Source: Zoogloeaceae bacterium
GTDB taxonomy: Bacteria > Pseudomonadota > Gammaproteobacteria > Burkholderiales > Rhodocyclaceae
Direction: 5' to 3'
NCBI GenBank assembly: GCA_016791005.1
Contig: JAEUNY010000020.1
Location: 1 to 51,375 of the forward strand
Length of the DNA: 51,375 nucleotides
The notes beneath the pieces were generated by a model. That model was given only the letters and a program-made list of their open reading frames with translations. It made no database searches and was not told where the DNA came from. Each line of letters begins with the position of its first letter. Position 1 is the stretch's first letter. Positions 1-8,072 of the stretch are shown one piece after another. The position numbers and the translations under genes were made by a program.

Positions 1-215
1 TGGAAGAAGCATGTGAAGATGCGCCGAAGAGCGCAGCCGAGTTGCTCGAAACCTTGTTTCAACGGCCGCTCGATACGCATCAAACCATGTTTGCCATGGG
101 CGAGGCGATCGCCCACCTGAACCACCTTCAACAAACCGGCAGGTTGTCACGCAGTATCGACGCCGACGGTGTAATTCGATTCATGCGGCACCAATACCAA
201 CCAGCCGCATACTGA
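1..215 (+). CDS. MBL-fold metallo-hydrolase, C-terminal fragment
   Basis: The frame beginning at base 3 is open from the window edge to a TGA at 213-215 and gives about 70 residues. It ends in a helix-rich segment (GEAIAHLNHLQQTGRL, then DADGVIRF) that resembles the winged-helix tail of LACTB2-type metallo-beta-lactamase hydrolases, where a GEALAHL-like helix is followed by a short wing. The metal-binding part lies outside the window, so the activity cannot be checked. The stop is 16 nt upstream of the phaC start, and the phaC ribosome binding site lies in that gap, so co-transcription is possible. The family call rests only on the tail and is moderate; that a gene ends here is more secure. 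Confidence 0.55.
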   Translation, partial: EEACEDAPKSAAELLETLFQRPLDTHQTMFAMGEAIAHLNHLQQTGRLSRSIDADGVIRFMRHQYQPAAY

Positions 216-231
216 CAGAGGGAGTTTGAGT

Positions 232-2055
232 ATGTCGCAGCAAACCGAAGACAAGGCAGGCAACCTGCCGAACCCGGCCGAAATGGCCAAGACCTATGCC
301 GAAGTCGCCCAGCGCGCTTCCCGCCTGATTACCCAGTTCATGGAGAAGAAGGCCAAGGAGGGTGTCGAGGCACCATCCGACGAACTCGGTGTCGCCAAGG
401 CCTTCATGGATCTCTCGTCGCGCCTGCTGGCCAATCCCTACAAGATGGCCCAGACGCAGATGAACATGATGTGGGACTACTTCTCGCTGTGGCAGAACAC
501 CTCGATGAAGATGCTGGGCATGCCGGTGCAGGCCCCGATCGCCACCCCCAAGAAAGGCGACAACCGTTTCAAGGACGAAGAGTGGGAGCAGCATTTCCTG
601 TTCGACTTCGTCAAGCAGTCCTACCTGATCACCGCCCGCCATCTGCATGACACGGTCGCCGGGACCGAAGGCCTCGACGAAGCGACCCAGCAGAAGGTCA
701 ACTTCTTCACCCGCCAGTATATCGACGCGCTGTCGCCGTCCAACTTCGCGATGACCAATCCCGAAGTCTTCCGCGAGACCGTCAAGAGCCACGGCCAGAA
801 CCTGATCAAGGGCCTCAACAACCTGCTGCACGACGTCGAGGCCGGCGACGGCCAGTTGCGTATCCGCATGACCGACACTTCGGCCTTCGAGATGGGCAAG
901 AACGTCGCCACCACGCCGGGCAAGGTGATCTTCCAGAACGAACTGTTCCAGCTGATCCAGTACAACCCGACCACCGAGCAGCAGAACAAGAAACCCTTCC
1001 TGATCATTCCGCCGTGGATCAACAAGTACTACATCCTCGACCTGCGCGAGAAGAACTCGATGGTCAAGTGGGCGACCGACCAGGGCCACACCACCTTCAT
1101 CATGTCGTGGATCAACCCCGACGAAAAACTGGCCAAGAAATCCTTCGAGAACTACCTGCTCGAAGGCTCGATGGAAGCCATCAACCAGGTCTGTGCCCAT
1201 ACCGGCGAAGACAGCGTCAACCTCGCCGGCTACTGCCTGGGCGGCACGCTGACCATGACCACGCTGGCCTACATGGCGGCCAAGAAGGACAAGCGCGCCA
1301 ATTCCGGCACTTTCTTCACGACCATGCTCGATTTCTCCGACCCGGGCGAACTGGGCGTCTTCCTCGATGAAGGTGCCGTTTCGGGCCTCGAGAAGAAGAT
1401 GGCCGAGCGCGGTTTCCTGGAAGGTTCGGAGATGGCCGGCACCTTCAACATGCTGCGCGCCAACGACCTGATCTGGTCCTTCGTAGTGAACAACTACCTG
1501 CTGGGCAAGGACCCCTTCCCCTTCGATCTGCTGTACTGGAACTCCGATTCCACTCGGATGCCCGCCAAGATGCACAGCTTCTACCTGCGCAACATGTACA
1601 TGCAGAACCGCCTCATCGAGCCGGGCGGGGTCGAGATCGACGGCACCCCCATCGACCTCACCAAGATCAAGATCCCCTGCTACTTCATCTCGGCGATCGA
1701 AGACCACATCGCCCCGTGGAAGAGCACCTACCTGGGCGCGCGCAAATTCGGCGGCCCGACCCGCTTCGTGCTGGGCGGCTCCGGCCACATCGCCGGCATC
1801 ATCAACCCGCCGGTGGCCAACAAGTACGGCTACTGGCTGAACCCCGCTGCCAAGCTGCCGGACAGCCCGGAAGCCTGGTTTGAAGGCGCGCAGCAGAATC
1901 CGGGTTCCTGGTGGACGGACTGGCAGGCCTGGATCAACGCCCAGGAAGCCGACATGGTTCCCCCGCGGGATCCGACAAAGGGCAAGCTGAAGGCCCTGGA
2001 AGACGCCCCGGGGTCCTACGTCAAGATGCGTATCGACAGCAAGAAGGTCGCTTGA
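232..2055 (+). CDS. phaC: Class I poly(3-hydroxyalkanoate) synthase PhaC
   Basis: Polymerises (R)-3-hydroxyacyl-CoA into polyhydroxyalkanoate on the granule surface. The 607-residue product is close to the class I length of about 590. The lipase-like box GYCLGG places the nucleophilic Cys near residue 335. The partner Asp lies in the SAIEDHIAPW segment and the His in GGSGHIAGIINPP, completing the Cys-Asp-His triad. I chose the ATG at 232 because GAGGGAG ends 7 nt before it; a TTG two codons upstream would sit on that site. No phaA, phaB or phasin gene follows: a PIN-domain gene comes next. A strong hairpin with a T run lies directly after the stop. All key residues are present and the assignment is secure. 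Confidence 0.96.
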   Translation: MSQQTEDKAGNLPNPAEMAKTYAEVAQRASRLITQFMEKKAKEGVEAPSDELGVAKAFMDLSSRLLANPYKMAQTQMNMMWDYFSLWQNTSMKMLGMPVQAPIATPKKGDNRFKDEEWEQHFLFDFVKQSYLITARHLHDTVAGTEGLDEATQQKVNFFTRQYIDALSPSNFAMTNPEVFRETVKSHGQNLIKGLNNLLHDVEAGDGQLRIRMTDTSAFEMGKNVATTPGKVIFQNELFQLIQYNPTTEQQNKKPFLIIPPWINKYYILDLREKNSMVKWATDQGHTTFIMSWINPDEKLAKKSFENYLLEGSMEAINQVCAHTGEDSVNLAGYCLGGTLTMTTLAYMAAKKDKRANSGTFFTTMLDFSDPGELGVFLDEGAVSGLEKKMAERGFLEGSEMAGTFNMLRANDLIWSFVVNNYLLGKDPFPFDLLYWNSDSTRMPAKMHSFYLRNMYMQNRLIEPGGVEIDGTPIDLTKIKIPCYFISAIEDHIAPWKSTYLGARKFGGPTRFVLGGSGHIAGIINPPVANKYGYWLNPAAKLPDSPEAWFEGAQQNPGSWWTDWQAWINAQEADMVPPRDPTKGKLKALEDAPGSYVKMRIDSKKVA

Positions 2056-2555
2056 CCCACCCTGGGTCGCAGCCAAACGGGGGCGAAAGCCCCCGTTTTT
2101 CGTCCACCGGGGCGCCCTCCCCCCGCCTCGTCCTCGACACCAACACCGTCCTCGCCCTGTGGCTGTTCGAGGACCCGTCCCTCGCCACTTTGCGGAATTT
2201 CATCGAAAGCACCCAGCCAGCGCTCCTCAGCCGCGCCGACGCCCTGGAAGAATTGCACCGGGTTCTGGCCTACCGCAACTTCGACCTTCCCCCCTCACGC
2301 CAGGCGGAGTTGCTGGCCGCCTACCAGAATCGCGTCATCCCCGTGCCATCCCCAGCACCCGGGGCGCCGCCCCTCCCCCCCTGCCGCGATCGGGATGACC
2401 AAAAATTTCTAGAAATTGCACAGGCCGGGGGCGCCCAGACCCTCATCACCCGGGACAAGGCGCTCCTGCGCCTCGCCCGGCACCGCCTGGTCCGCTCGCA
2501 ATTCGCCATCGTCACGCCGGAATTCTGGGTTTCGGCTGCACCCTCAACCCTCTGA
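2052..2555 (+). CDS. PIN-domain protein, putative toxin family
   Basis: About 167 residues with the PIN ribonuclease fold. LVLDTNTVLALWLF supplies the first acidic residue and the conserved Asn, ALEELHRVL an acidic residue in the middle, and CRDRDDQKFLEIAQAGGAQTLITRDKALL the late acidic cluster. It resembles the putative toxin-antitoxin system component, PIN family. No antitoxin gene adjoins it. The start is unusual: the only bacterial start codon between the phaC stop and the PIN core is TTG at 2052, which overlaps the phaC TGA as TTGA. The strong phaC terminator hairpin then falls inside this reading frame, so either translation begins elsewhere or read-through is needed. Product family fairly sure, start unsure. 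Confidence 0.7.
   Translation: MTHPGSQPNGGESPRFSSTGAPSPRLVLDTNTVLALWLFEDPSLATLRNFIESTQPALLSRADALEELHRVLAYRNFDLPPSRQAELLAAYQNRVIPVPSPAPGAPPLPPCRDRDDQKFLEIAQAGGAQTLITRDKALLRLARHRLVRSQFAIVTPEFWVSAAPSTL
2075..2101 (+). terminator. Rho-independent terminator after phaC
   Basis: An 8-bp stem ACGGGGGC / GCCCCCGT closes a GAAA tetraloop and runs into TTTTT. It begins 20 nt after the phaC stop. It also lies inside the only plausible reading frame of the PIN gene. Confidence 0.85.
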
Positions 2556-2648
2556 CGTCGACATGCACTGTTCATGTTGCAGCGCGTGAATTGGGTTATG
2601 CTCAGGGCTCACCGCCAGTAAGCCCTTCATCACCCTGAGCCGATCGTC

Positions 2649-3473
2649 ATGAATACCGACACCCTTGAAAATGTAAAGAATCTGGTCCTCGTCAATGTTG
2701 TTCCCTTCGCCTGGACCATCATCGGCGCCCTGGCCCTGTGGATCATCGGCGGGTGGGCGATCCGCGGCATCAAGGGGCTATCGCGGCGTGCGATGGGGGC
2801 ACGGGGTCTCGACTCCACCTTGATCGAATACGTCGAGTCCGCCATCGGCGTCCTGCTGCGCGTCCTGCTGGTCATCGCGGTCCTCAGCCTCTTCGGCGTC
2901 GAGACCGCCTCCTTCGCTGCCCTCATTGCCGCGGCCGGTGTGGCCATTGGCATGGCCTGGTCGGGCTTGCTGGCCAACTTCGCCGCGGGCGTGTTCCTGA
3001 TCCTCCTGCGCCCGATCCGGGTGGGGGATTTCGTTACCGCCGCCGGGGTGACCGGCACGGTCAAGGAAATCGGTATGTTCGCCACGGTCATCGACACGCC
3101 GGATAACTTGCGCACCGTAGTCGGCAACAACAAGATTTTTGGCGACACCATCACCAACTTCAGCGCCAATGACTTCCGACGAGTGGACCTCACCGCCCAG
3201 CTCGCCCATTCAGTGGATCCGCAGCAAGCCATGGTGCTCCTGAAGGCCCGGATCGCCCAGATCCCGAATGTGCAGGCCAACCCGGCGCCGGACGTCGAAA
3301 TCCTGGAATTCAACCCGGCCGGCACCAAACTGGTGGTACGTCCCTACTGCCACAACAAGGATTACTGGCAGGTCTATTTCGATGCCAACAAGGCCATCGC
3401 CGAGGTGGGCGGTGCCAACGGCTGGCCGATTCCGGCGCCCCATCAGGTGCTCCGTCAGCCTACAGCTCCCTGA
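2649..3473 (+). CDS. Small-conductance mechanosensitive channel, MscS family
   Basis: 274-residue inner-membrane channel that would release solutes on osmotic downshock. Hydrophobic helices span roughly residues 11-38, 62-83 and 87-120. The third is rich in Ala and Gly and is followed by the LLRPIRVGDFV motif that starts the cytoplasmic beta domain, then TGTVKEIGMFATVIDTPDN and the VGNNKIFGDTITNFS strand typical of MscS. Length matches the short E. coli-like class of about 286 residues. The gene is monocistronic, separated from the PIN gene by 93 nt. It ends 3 nt before the convergent endonuclease V gene. No clear Shine-Dalgarno sequence precedes the ATG. Confidence 0.93.
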   Translation: MNTDTLENVKNLVLVNVVPFAWTIIGALALWIIGGWAIRGIKGLSRRAMGARGLDSTLIEYVESAIGVLLRVLLVIAVLSLFGVETASFAALIAAAGVAIGMAWSGLLANFAAGVFLILLRPIRVGDFVTAAGVTGTVKEIGMFATVIDTPDNLRTVVGNNKIFGDTITNFSANDFRRVDLTAQLAHSVDPQQAMVLLKARIAQIPNVQANPAPDVEILEFNPAGTKLVVRPYCHNKDYWQVYFDANKAIAEVGGANGWPIPAPHQVLRQPTAP

Positions 3474-3476
3474 CCG

Positions 3477-4124
3477 TCAGGGCGGCCCCGAGGCCAGCCG
3501 GTGGGCCTGCCGGGTGGTCTCGGGGAGACGGAAGCGCGGCGCGCAGGCCAGGGTCCACTGGATCGCCGATTTCAGCGTCACGCCCCAGCCAATGGAGACG
3601 AACAGCGGCGATACGCCTGCGCGGGTCCGGACGACAGCGCCGATGGTCTCCTCCCGATCGACCAGCAAAGACCAGCTTCCCCGCGCTGTTTCCGGGGGGT
3701 CAAAGGCCCCGATCAACCGGCTCTTGGCCACGCCAATGCTCGGAATTTGGGTGAGCAGGCCCACGTGGCAGGCGATGCCAAAGCGGCGCGGGTGGGCAAG
3801 CCCCTGGCCGTCGTAGAGCAGCAGATCCGGCGGACGGGCAAGGTCGGCCAAAGCGTCGAGCACCGCTGGCGCCTCGCGGAAGGAGAGAAGGCCGGGCACG
3901 TAGGGAAAGCGCGTCGGCCGCCGCACCACGGCGGATTCAACGAGCACCAAACCGGGCCAGGCAAGAACCGCCACCGCTGCCCGGGTCACACGCCCTCCGT
4001 CCTCGAAACCCACGTCGACCCCGGCCACCCGCGTCACCTGCGCCCACCGGTCGTCCCGCACGACCTGGGGCGCCAGTGTATGCTGCAAGGCGCGCGCCTC
4101 TGCCGGGGTCAGATCCCAATTCAC
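3477..4124 (-). CDS. nfi: Endonuclease V (deoxyinosine 3' endonuclease)
   Basis: 215 residues, close to E. coli Nfi. It cleaves DNA 3' to deoxyinosine and so starts repair of deaminated adenine. Motifs in order: [19 protein letters not shown] (first metal Asp), [12 protein letters not shown] (Glu), [21 protein letters not shown] (third acidic residue), [10 protein letters not shown], and [10 protein letters not shown] near the C-terminus. The segment that reads GHRVS in E. coli is GWGVT here, and DGHG is DGQG, so two histidines seen in E. coli are absent. The GTG start at 4124 overlaps the upstream gene's TGA by 4 nt (GTGA), indicating translational coupling with the BtuF-like gene. Family assignment is sure; activity is likely but unproven given the altered motif. 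Confidence 0.92.
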   Translation of the reverse strand: MNWDLTPAEARALQHTLAPQVVRDDRWAQVTRVAGVDVGFEDGGRVTRAAVAVLAWPGLVLVESAVVRRPTRFPYVPGLLSFREAPAVLDALADLARPPDLLLYDGQGLAHPRRFGIACHVGLLTQIPSIGVAKSRLIGAFDPPETARGSWSLLVDREETIGAVVRTRAGVSPLFVSIGWGVTLKSAIQWTLACAPRFRLPETTRQAHRLASGPP

Positions 4125-4981
4125 GCGCCGACGTCGCCTGCGGCCAGCTGAACCCTCAACGCCGCCAGCGCCCGCAGACCCTGGATCGCCCTGCTGCCAT
4201 ACCATGAGCAGACCTCGCCATCCACCAGTTGCGCCGGCCGCCCGCAGGCCGCCATCACCTCCGCCAGATGTTTGGGGCGAAACCGGTAGGGCTCGGAGGA
4301 GAGCAGTACCCGATCGATCTCGCTGACCCAGCCGTCCGACCAGTCGAAGGCCGGATAACGTGGCGCCTCCACCGGCGGCCAGGAGTGCCAGCCCACCGTC
4401 GCCAGGCAGGCGGAGATGTAGGTGCTGCGGGCCACGGTCATCCAGGGCGCCCGCCAGATGAGGTACAGCACCCGCTCCGGCGGGAACCGTACGCCCACGT
4501 CCTGAGCGTCTTGCAGGGCAGCGGAGAGTTCGGCGGCAAGGGGCCCAGCCACTTCCTCGCGCCGGAACACGCCACCCAGCAAGGCGTACAGGCCGAAATT
4601 GTCCTCCGGCCGGCAGGGGTGGGTGACGATCACCTGCGGCACGAACTTGGCCAACGCGTCGACCGTCTCCTGCCGATTCTCGTCGATATTGACCAGGAGG
4701 TGGGTCGGCGCCAGGCGGCGCACCGTCTCGATCTTCACGTCCTTGGTGCCCCCCACCTTGGGCACCGCCCGGAGCCCCTCCCGGGGGTGGATGCAGAATC
4801 CGGTTCGGCCCACGAGCTGGGGCCCCAGACCCAGGTCCCACACCAACTCGGTCAGGGAGGGCACCAGGCTCACGATGCGCGCCTCACCGTCCCAGGGGCG
4901 ATGGACCCGGCCCAGGGCGTCGGCCCAGCCCGCCGGGTCCTGGTTCGATACCTGCTTCTCGGTTGCTGAATGGATGTCCAT
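4121..4981 (-). CDS. BtuF-like cobalamin-binding protein (helical-backbone metal receptor)
   Basis: 286 residues with the helical-backbone substrate-binding fold of BtuF and Fhu[28 protein letters not shown] is the classic opening strand-helix, followed by [24 protein letters not shown]. No signal peptide or lipobox precedes it (the N-terminus starts [10 protein letters not shown]), so it may be cytoplasmic rather than an ABC-transporter receptor, or the true N-terminus differs. I placed the start at the ATG at 4981; longer forms run into the divergent ald leader. It is coupled to nfi by a 4-nt overlap, a pairing with no obvious shared pathway. Ligand specificity cannot be read from the sequence; corrinoid is the usual family guess, supported weakly by the cob genes 37 kb away. 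Confidence 0.8.
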   Translation of the reverse strand: MDIHSATEKQVSNQDPAGWADALGRVHRPWDGEARIVSLVPSLTELVWDLGLGPQLVGRTGFCIHPREGLRAVPKVGGTKDVKIETVRRLAPTHLLVNIDENRQETVDALAKFVPQVIVTHPCRPEDNFGLYALLGGVFRREEVAGPLAAELSAALQDAQDVGVRFPPERVLYLIWRAPWMTVARSTYISACLATVGWHSWPPVEAPRYPAFDWSDGWVSEIDRVLLSSEPYRFRPKHLAEVMAACGRPAQLVDGEVCSWYGSRAIQGLRALAALRVQLAAGDVGA

Positions 4982-5099
4982 GGCGCCGATTGTAGGGAAA
5001 TCCCCCTCGGCCTGTGGGATGGCGCACGCTCGCCGGCCACCCGCCGGAGCTTTTCCGCCCTTCGCCGTTCTAACGTGCAACGAATCCAGGAGATCAGCC

Positions 5100-6215
5100 A
5101 TGCGCATCGGGGTGCCAAAGGAAATCAAGAATCACGAATACCGGGTCGGCCTCACCCCCTCCAGCGTGCGGGAGGCGCTGGCCCAGGGCCACGAGGTGTG
5201 GGTTGAACATCAGGCCGGCAGCGGAATCGGGGCGGACGACACCGCCTACGCGGCGGCCGGAGCTCGCCTTGCGGCCAGCGCGGAGGAGGTCTTCAACCGA
5301 GCCGAGCTGATCATCAAGGTCAAGGAACCCCAGGCCGTCGAGCGAGCCCGCCTGCGGCCGGACCACATCCTGTTCACCTACCTCCACCTGGCGCCGGACC
5401 CGGACCAGACCCATGACCTCCTGGCCAGCGGCGCCACCGCCATTGCCTACGAAACCGTGACTTCCGCCCGGGGCGGGCTGCCGCTCCTGGCTCCCATGTC
5501 CGAGGTGGCCGGGCGAATGAGCATCCAGGCCGGCGCCCACTGCCTGGAAAAGGAAATGGGCGGCCGGGGCATGCTCCTGGGCGGCGTGCCGGGGGTGGAG
5601 CCAGCCAAAGTGGTCATTCTGGGCGGCGGCGTGGTCGGGAGCCATGCGGCCTTGATGGCCACCGGCGCGGGGGCGGACGTCACGGTGATCGACCGTTCCC
5701 TGGATGTGCTGCGCCGCCTGGCGGACCAGTTCGGGCCCCGGCTCAAAACCCTCCACGCCTCCCGGGACACCATCGAGGCCCAGGTGCTGGCGGCGGATCT
5801 GGTGATCGGCGGGGTCCTGATCCCCGGCGCCGCGGCGCCCAAGCTCGTTACCCGGGCCATGGTGAGCGCCATGAAACCCGGCTCGGTGGTGGTGGACGTG
5901 GCCATCGACCAGGGCGGCTGCTTCGAAACCAGTCGCCCCACCACCCACGCCGACCCCACCTACGTCGTGGATGGCGTGGTGCACTACTGCGTGGCCAATA
6001 TGCCCGGCGCCGTCCCCCGCACCTCCACCTACGCCCTCAACGCCGCCACTCTGCCCTTCGTCCTCGCCATCGCCCACCACGGCTGGCGGGCCGCCGTCGA
6101 ACGCGACCCCCACCTCCTGGCCGGGCTCCAGATCGTGGCCGGCCAGCTCACCCAACCCGCGGTGGGCGAAGCTCTGGGGCTACCGGCTGTCACGCCGGTG
6201 GAGGTTCTGGCCTGA
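5100..6215 (+). CDS. ald: Alanine dehydrogenase
   Basis: 371 residues, the standard length. It interconverts L-alanine and pyruvate plus ammonia with NAD. The N-terminus MRIGVPKEIKNHEYRVGLTP carries the substrate-binding Arg and the signature of the Ald/transhydrogenase family. Further motifs are KVKEPQ (catalytic Lys), FTYLHLAPD (catalytic His), the Rossmann NAD loop VVILGGGVVGSHAA near residue 170, and CVANMPGAVPRTST with the active-site Asp/Asn region. AGGAG at 5088-5092 sets the ATG at 5100. It is divergent from the BtuF-like gene across 118 nt and appears monocistronic. Confidence 0.97.
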   Translation: MRIGVPKEIKNHEYRVGLTPSSVREALAQGHEVWVEHQAGSGIGADDTAYAAAGARLAASAEEVFNRAELIIKVKEPQAVERARLRPDHILFTYLHLAPDPDQTHDLLASGATAIAYETVTSARGGLPLLAPMSEVAGRMSIQAGAHCLEKEMGGRGMLLGGVPGVEPAKVVILGGGVVGSHAALMATGAGADVTVIDRSLDVLRRLADQFGPRLKTLHASRDTIEAQVLAADLVIGGVLIPGAAAPKLVTRAMVSAMKPGSVVVDVAIDQGGCFETSRPTTHADPTYVVDGVVHYCVANMPGAVPRTSTYALNAATLPFVLAIAHHGWRAAVERDPHLLAGLQIVAGQLTQPAVGEALGLPAVTPVEVLA

Positions 6216-6261
6216 TTTCTGGTCTCGGCGAGCCAATCTCTTGCCCGGAAAGGCTGCACAA

Positions 6262-6290
6262 TTGACGAGGCGTACGCAATTACGTACTCT
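6262..6290 (+). promoter_or_regulatory. sigma70 promoter and palindromic operator of the YefM/YoeB module
   Basis: TTGACG (6262-6267), a 17-nt spacer and TACTCT (6285-6290) form a good sigma70 promoter 24 nt before the antitoxin start. The spacer and -10 contain a perfect inverted repeat GTACG-CAATTA-CGTAC (6272-6287). YefM-type antitoxins bind TGTACA-like hexamers, and both arms carry the GTAC core, so this is the expected autoregulatory operator. Promoter and palindrome are seen; binding is inferred. Confidence 0.75.
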
Positions 6291-6313
6291 TTGCTCACTC
6301 AAGGAGATTGAGA

Positions 6314-6556
6314 ATGACCACACTCACCGCCAGCGAAGCCCGGGCGAACCTCTACCGCCTCATTGATCAGGCCGCCGAATCCCACCAGCCGATCCACATC
6401 GCCGGCAAGCGCTCCAGCGCGGTCCTGGTGTCGGCGGATGATTGGCAGTCCATTCAGGAAACGCTATTTCTTTTGTCGGTTCCCGGCATGCGCGAGTCCA
6501 TCAAGGAAGGCATGGCCGAGCCCCTCGATGAGAGCGCGAAGGAACTCGACTGGTGA
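6314..6556 (+). CDS. yefM: Type II antitoxin, Phd/YefM family
   Basis: 80-residue DNA-binding antitoxin. MTTLTASEARANLYRLIDQAAESHQPIHI is the YefM N-terminal dimerisation and operator-binding fold, followed by RSSAVLVSADDWQSIQETLFLLSVPGM. The acidic tail (KEGMAEPLDESAKELDW) would wrap and neutralise the toxin. AAGGAG at 6301-6306 selects the ATG at 6314. The stop overlaps the toxin start by 4 nt (GTGA), the usual coupling that keeps antitoxin in excess. The promoter with a palindrome directly upstream supports autorepression. Confidence 0.92.
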   Translation: MTTLTASEARANLYRLIDQAAESHQPIHIAGKRSSAVLVSADDWQSIQETLFLLSVPGMRESIKEGMAEPLDESAKELDW

Positions 6557-6816
6557 GTTGGCACCTGGTTTTTGCCAAGCACGCAGAAAAAGACGCGAAA
6601 AAGCTGGCCGCAGCCGGTTTGAAGCCCAAGGCCCAAGAACTGCTCAACATCGTCGCGCAGGATCCCTTTCAGAACCCACCACCCTACGAAAAGCTGGTTG
6701 GAGACCTTGCCGGAGCGTATTCCCGGCGCATCACGATCCAGCATCGGCTCGTGTACGAGGTATTCATTTCCGAACGCATTGTCCGCGTCCTGAGAATGTG
6801 GTCACACTACGAATAA
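6553..6816 (+). CDS. yoeB: Type II toxin, YoeB/Txe family mRNA interferase
   Basis: 87-residue RelE-superfamily ribonuclease that cuts mRNA on the ribosome. It begins MSWHLVFAKHAEKDAKKL, as YoeB does. The middle segment YEKLVGDLAGAYSRRITIQHRLVYEV holds the catalytic Glu and Arg, and the C-terminus MWSHYE supplies the terminal His-Tyr pair. The usual GYWSRRI reads GAYSRRI here, a mild change outside the catalytic residues. The GTG start overlaps the antitoxin stop. The toxin looks intact, so it must be held by its antitoxin. Confidence 0.92.
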   Translation: MSWHLVFAKHAEKDAKKLAAAGLKPKAQELLNIVAQDPFQNPPPYEKLVGDLAGAYSRRITIQHRLVYEVFISERIVRVLRMWSHYE

Positions 6817-6865
6817 TGTGCGCCTCGGCGCTTGGGTCGGAAACACGGGTCTGACTCCTATTTGC

Positions 6866-6897
6866 GTGCTTACACCCAAAGTCCAGGATGTAAGCAC
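6866..6897. repeat. 9-bp inverted repeat between yoeB and the lipoprotein gene
   Basis: GTGCTTACA (6866-6874) and TGTAAGCAC (6889-6897) flank a 14-nt spacer between convergent yoeB and the glycine-zipper lipoprotein gene. It is placed like a bidirectional terminator but lacks a T run on either side. Function unknown. Confidence 0.5.
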
Positions 6898-6920
6898 AAA
6901 TCAAATACTGTGAACAGGCC

Positions 6921-7319
6921 CTAGTAATTCGGCGAGTATGCGCGGTATCCACGGTCGGTCAGGCACTCCGCCAAGATTTTTTCCCTGGATGCAGTTTCTC
7001 CCGATTTTGTTAGCCCGCCACCGAGCGTACCCGCAGCGATCGCTCCCGCTGCGATAAATGGAATCGCCGGGGCGAACACTGCCCCCGAGATTGCAGTAGC
7101 AACGCCTGCAACCGCAGTGCCCCCCGCAGTGCCGGCAATGACTGTATTCGTCGCGGTTGCTGTAGATTTGTCGTACGAAAGCGCCAGTTGATGGCATTCG
7201 GTCATATCTTGTTGATACGTCGATTCGTTCTTGATGGACCGTGGATCAACAACGACTTGTGGCGCACTTGCACATGCCGAAACAACACAGATCGCGAGAA
7301 CCAGAATTACGCGGTGCAC
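6921..7319 (-). CDS. Glycine-zipper lipoprotein, hypothetical
   Basis: 132 residues. The N-terminus MHRVILVLAICVVSAC is a lipoprotein signal with a VSAC lipobox, giving an outer- or inner-membrane anchored mature protein from Cys16. Residues about 58-103 are a long Gly/Ala stretch (TVIAGTAGGTAVAGVATAISGAV and onward) with spaced glycines, typical of glycine-zipper membrane helices in small envelope lipoproteins. The C-terminal part carries a second Cys in AECLTDRGYRAYSPNY, and TECHQLAL lies near residue 40. It follows the next lipoprotein gene by a single nucleotide and is surely co-transcribed with it. Role unknown; envelope stress or structural lipoproteins of this type are common. Confidence 0.8.
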   Translation of the reverse strand: MHRVILVLAICVVSACASAPQVVVDPRSIKNESTYQQDMTECHQLALSYDKSTATATNTVIAGTAGGTAVAGVATAISGAVFAPAIPFIAAGAIAAGTLGGGLTKSGETASREKILAECLTDRGYRAYSPNY

Positions 7320-7320
7320 C

Positions 7321-7986
7321 TTAATTCAAGCCAACAATCCTGGTGGCAAGATCTTCCATCTCCGGACGGTTGAAATCGAACGCCCTTTCTGCAGTCCACG
7401 TATTTATGACCGCAATTTTTGCAGTGCCTTCTACGATCGTATACAGATAGACCATCGGAGTTCCGTTTCTCGTATTGCCCTTGGTCCAGAAGCGCAATGC
7501 AAGTTTGCCGTCAAGGTCGAATGTCGAGATCTCCGATGATTTCGGGTTGGTCAGTAAATTTTCCTGGTTGAGCCTACGTGACGTGGCATAGACCATTAGA
7601 TCGACATCCTTCCTGCTTACCGCACTAGTCCACGCTGCAATATCTTTTGACACATTGACCGCGAAGTACCCATTTTTCAGCGCTTCAGTGGGTGGGTCCC
7701 GTTTTTCCCACCCAGTCGCGAGGTTCAAGGAAACGTTCTCGCCGCTTGAGATAGCTTTGGGAGCGATGCTGTTGTCGCCCACCGCTCGGTAGCCCTGCAA
7801 TTGCATCTTTTCAACACATTCAGCGTGGGAAGCGAGCGCCAGCGGGGTTCCAATGAACCCCCATCCCGCACTCTTGCACGTAGCTGCCTGCCCGCTGGCA
7901 TTCTGCAATGTTGTCGACGGCGTCGCGCATGCTGCGATAAACAAACTTGCAATCGATGCAATCCACACAGTCTGCATTGGTGCCAT
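7321..7986 (-). CDS. Hypothetical lipoprotein
   Basis: About 221 residues from the first ATG, or 218 from the second (7977), which gives a cleaner signal peptide MQTVWIASIASLFIAAC ending in an IAAC lipobox. GAGAGGA lies just upstream of both. I do not recognise the mature domain. It has several Cys and Trp residues early (CKSAGWGFIG, HAECVEKMQLQGY) and a C-terminal beta-rich part with AINTWTAERAFDFN-like content. Base composition is visibly less GC-rich than the flanking core genes. With the glycine-zipper gene 1 nt downstream it forms a two-lipoprotein operon of unknown role that may have been acquired horizontally. Confidence 0.75.
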   Translation of the reverse strand: MAPMQTVWIASIASLFIAACATPSTTLQNASGQAATCKSAGWGFIGTPLALASHAECVEKMQLQGYRAVGDNSIAPKAISSGENVSLNLATGWEKRDPPTEALKNGYFAVNVSKDIAAWTSAVSRKDVDLMVYATSRRLNQENLLTNPKSSEISTFDLDGKLALRFWTKGNTRNGTPMVYLYTIVEGTAKIAVINTWTAERAFDFNRPEMEDLATRIVGLN

Positions 7987-8072
7987 ATCCTCTCGATCAT
8001 TTATTGTGCATATAGTAGCACGCGTAGATTAATGACATGGACACCTCCCTACCGGGGCGGCATCGAAGCTAG

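Noticed and set aside
181-2076. Long open frame on the minus strand opposite phaC (631 codons).
   Set aside because: It is the antisense image of a high-GC gene with a fixed codon bias; its translation is low-complexity (Gly, Val, His-rich) and phaC is fully conserved on the other strand.
6866-6897. Bidirectional terminator between yoeB and the lipoprotein gene.
   Set aside because: The inverted repeat has no T run on either strand, so it is reported only as a repeat.
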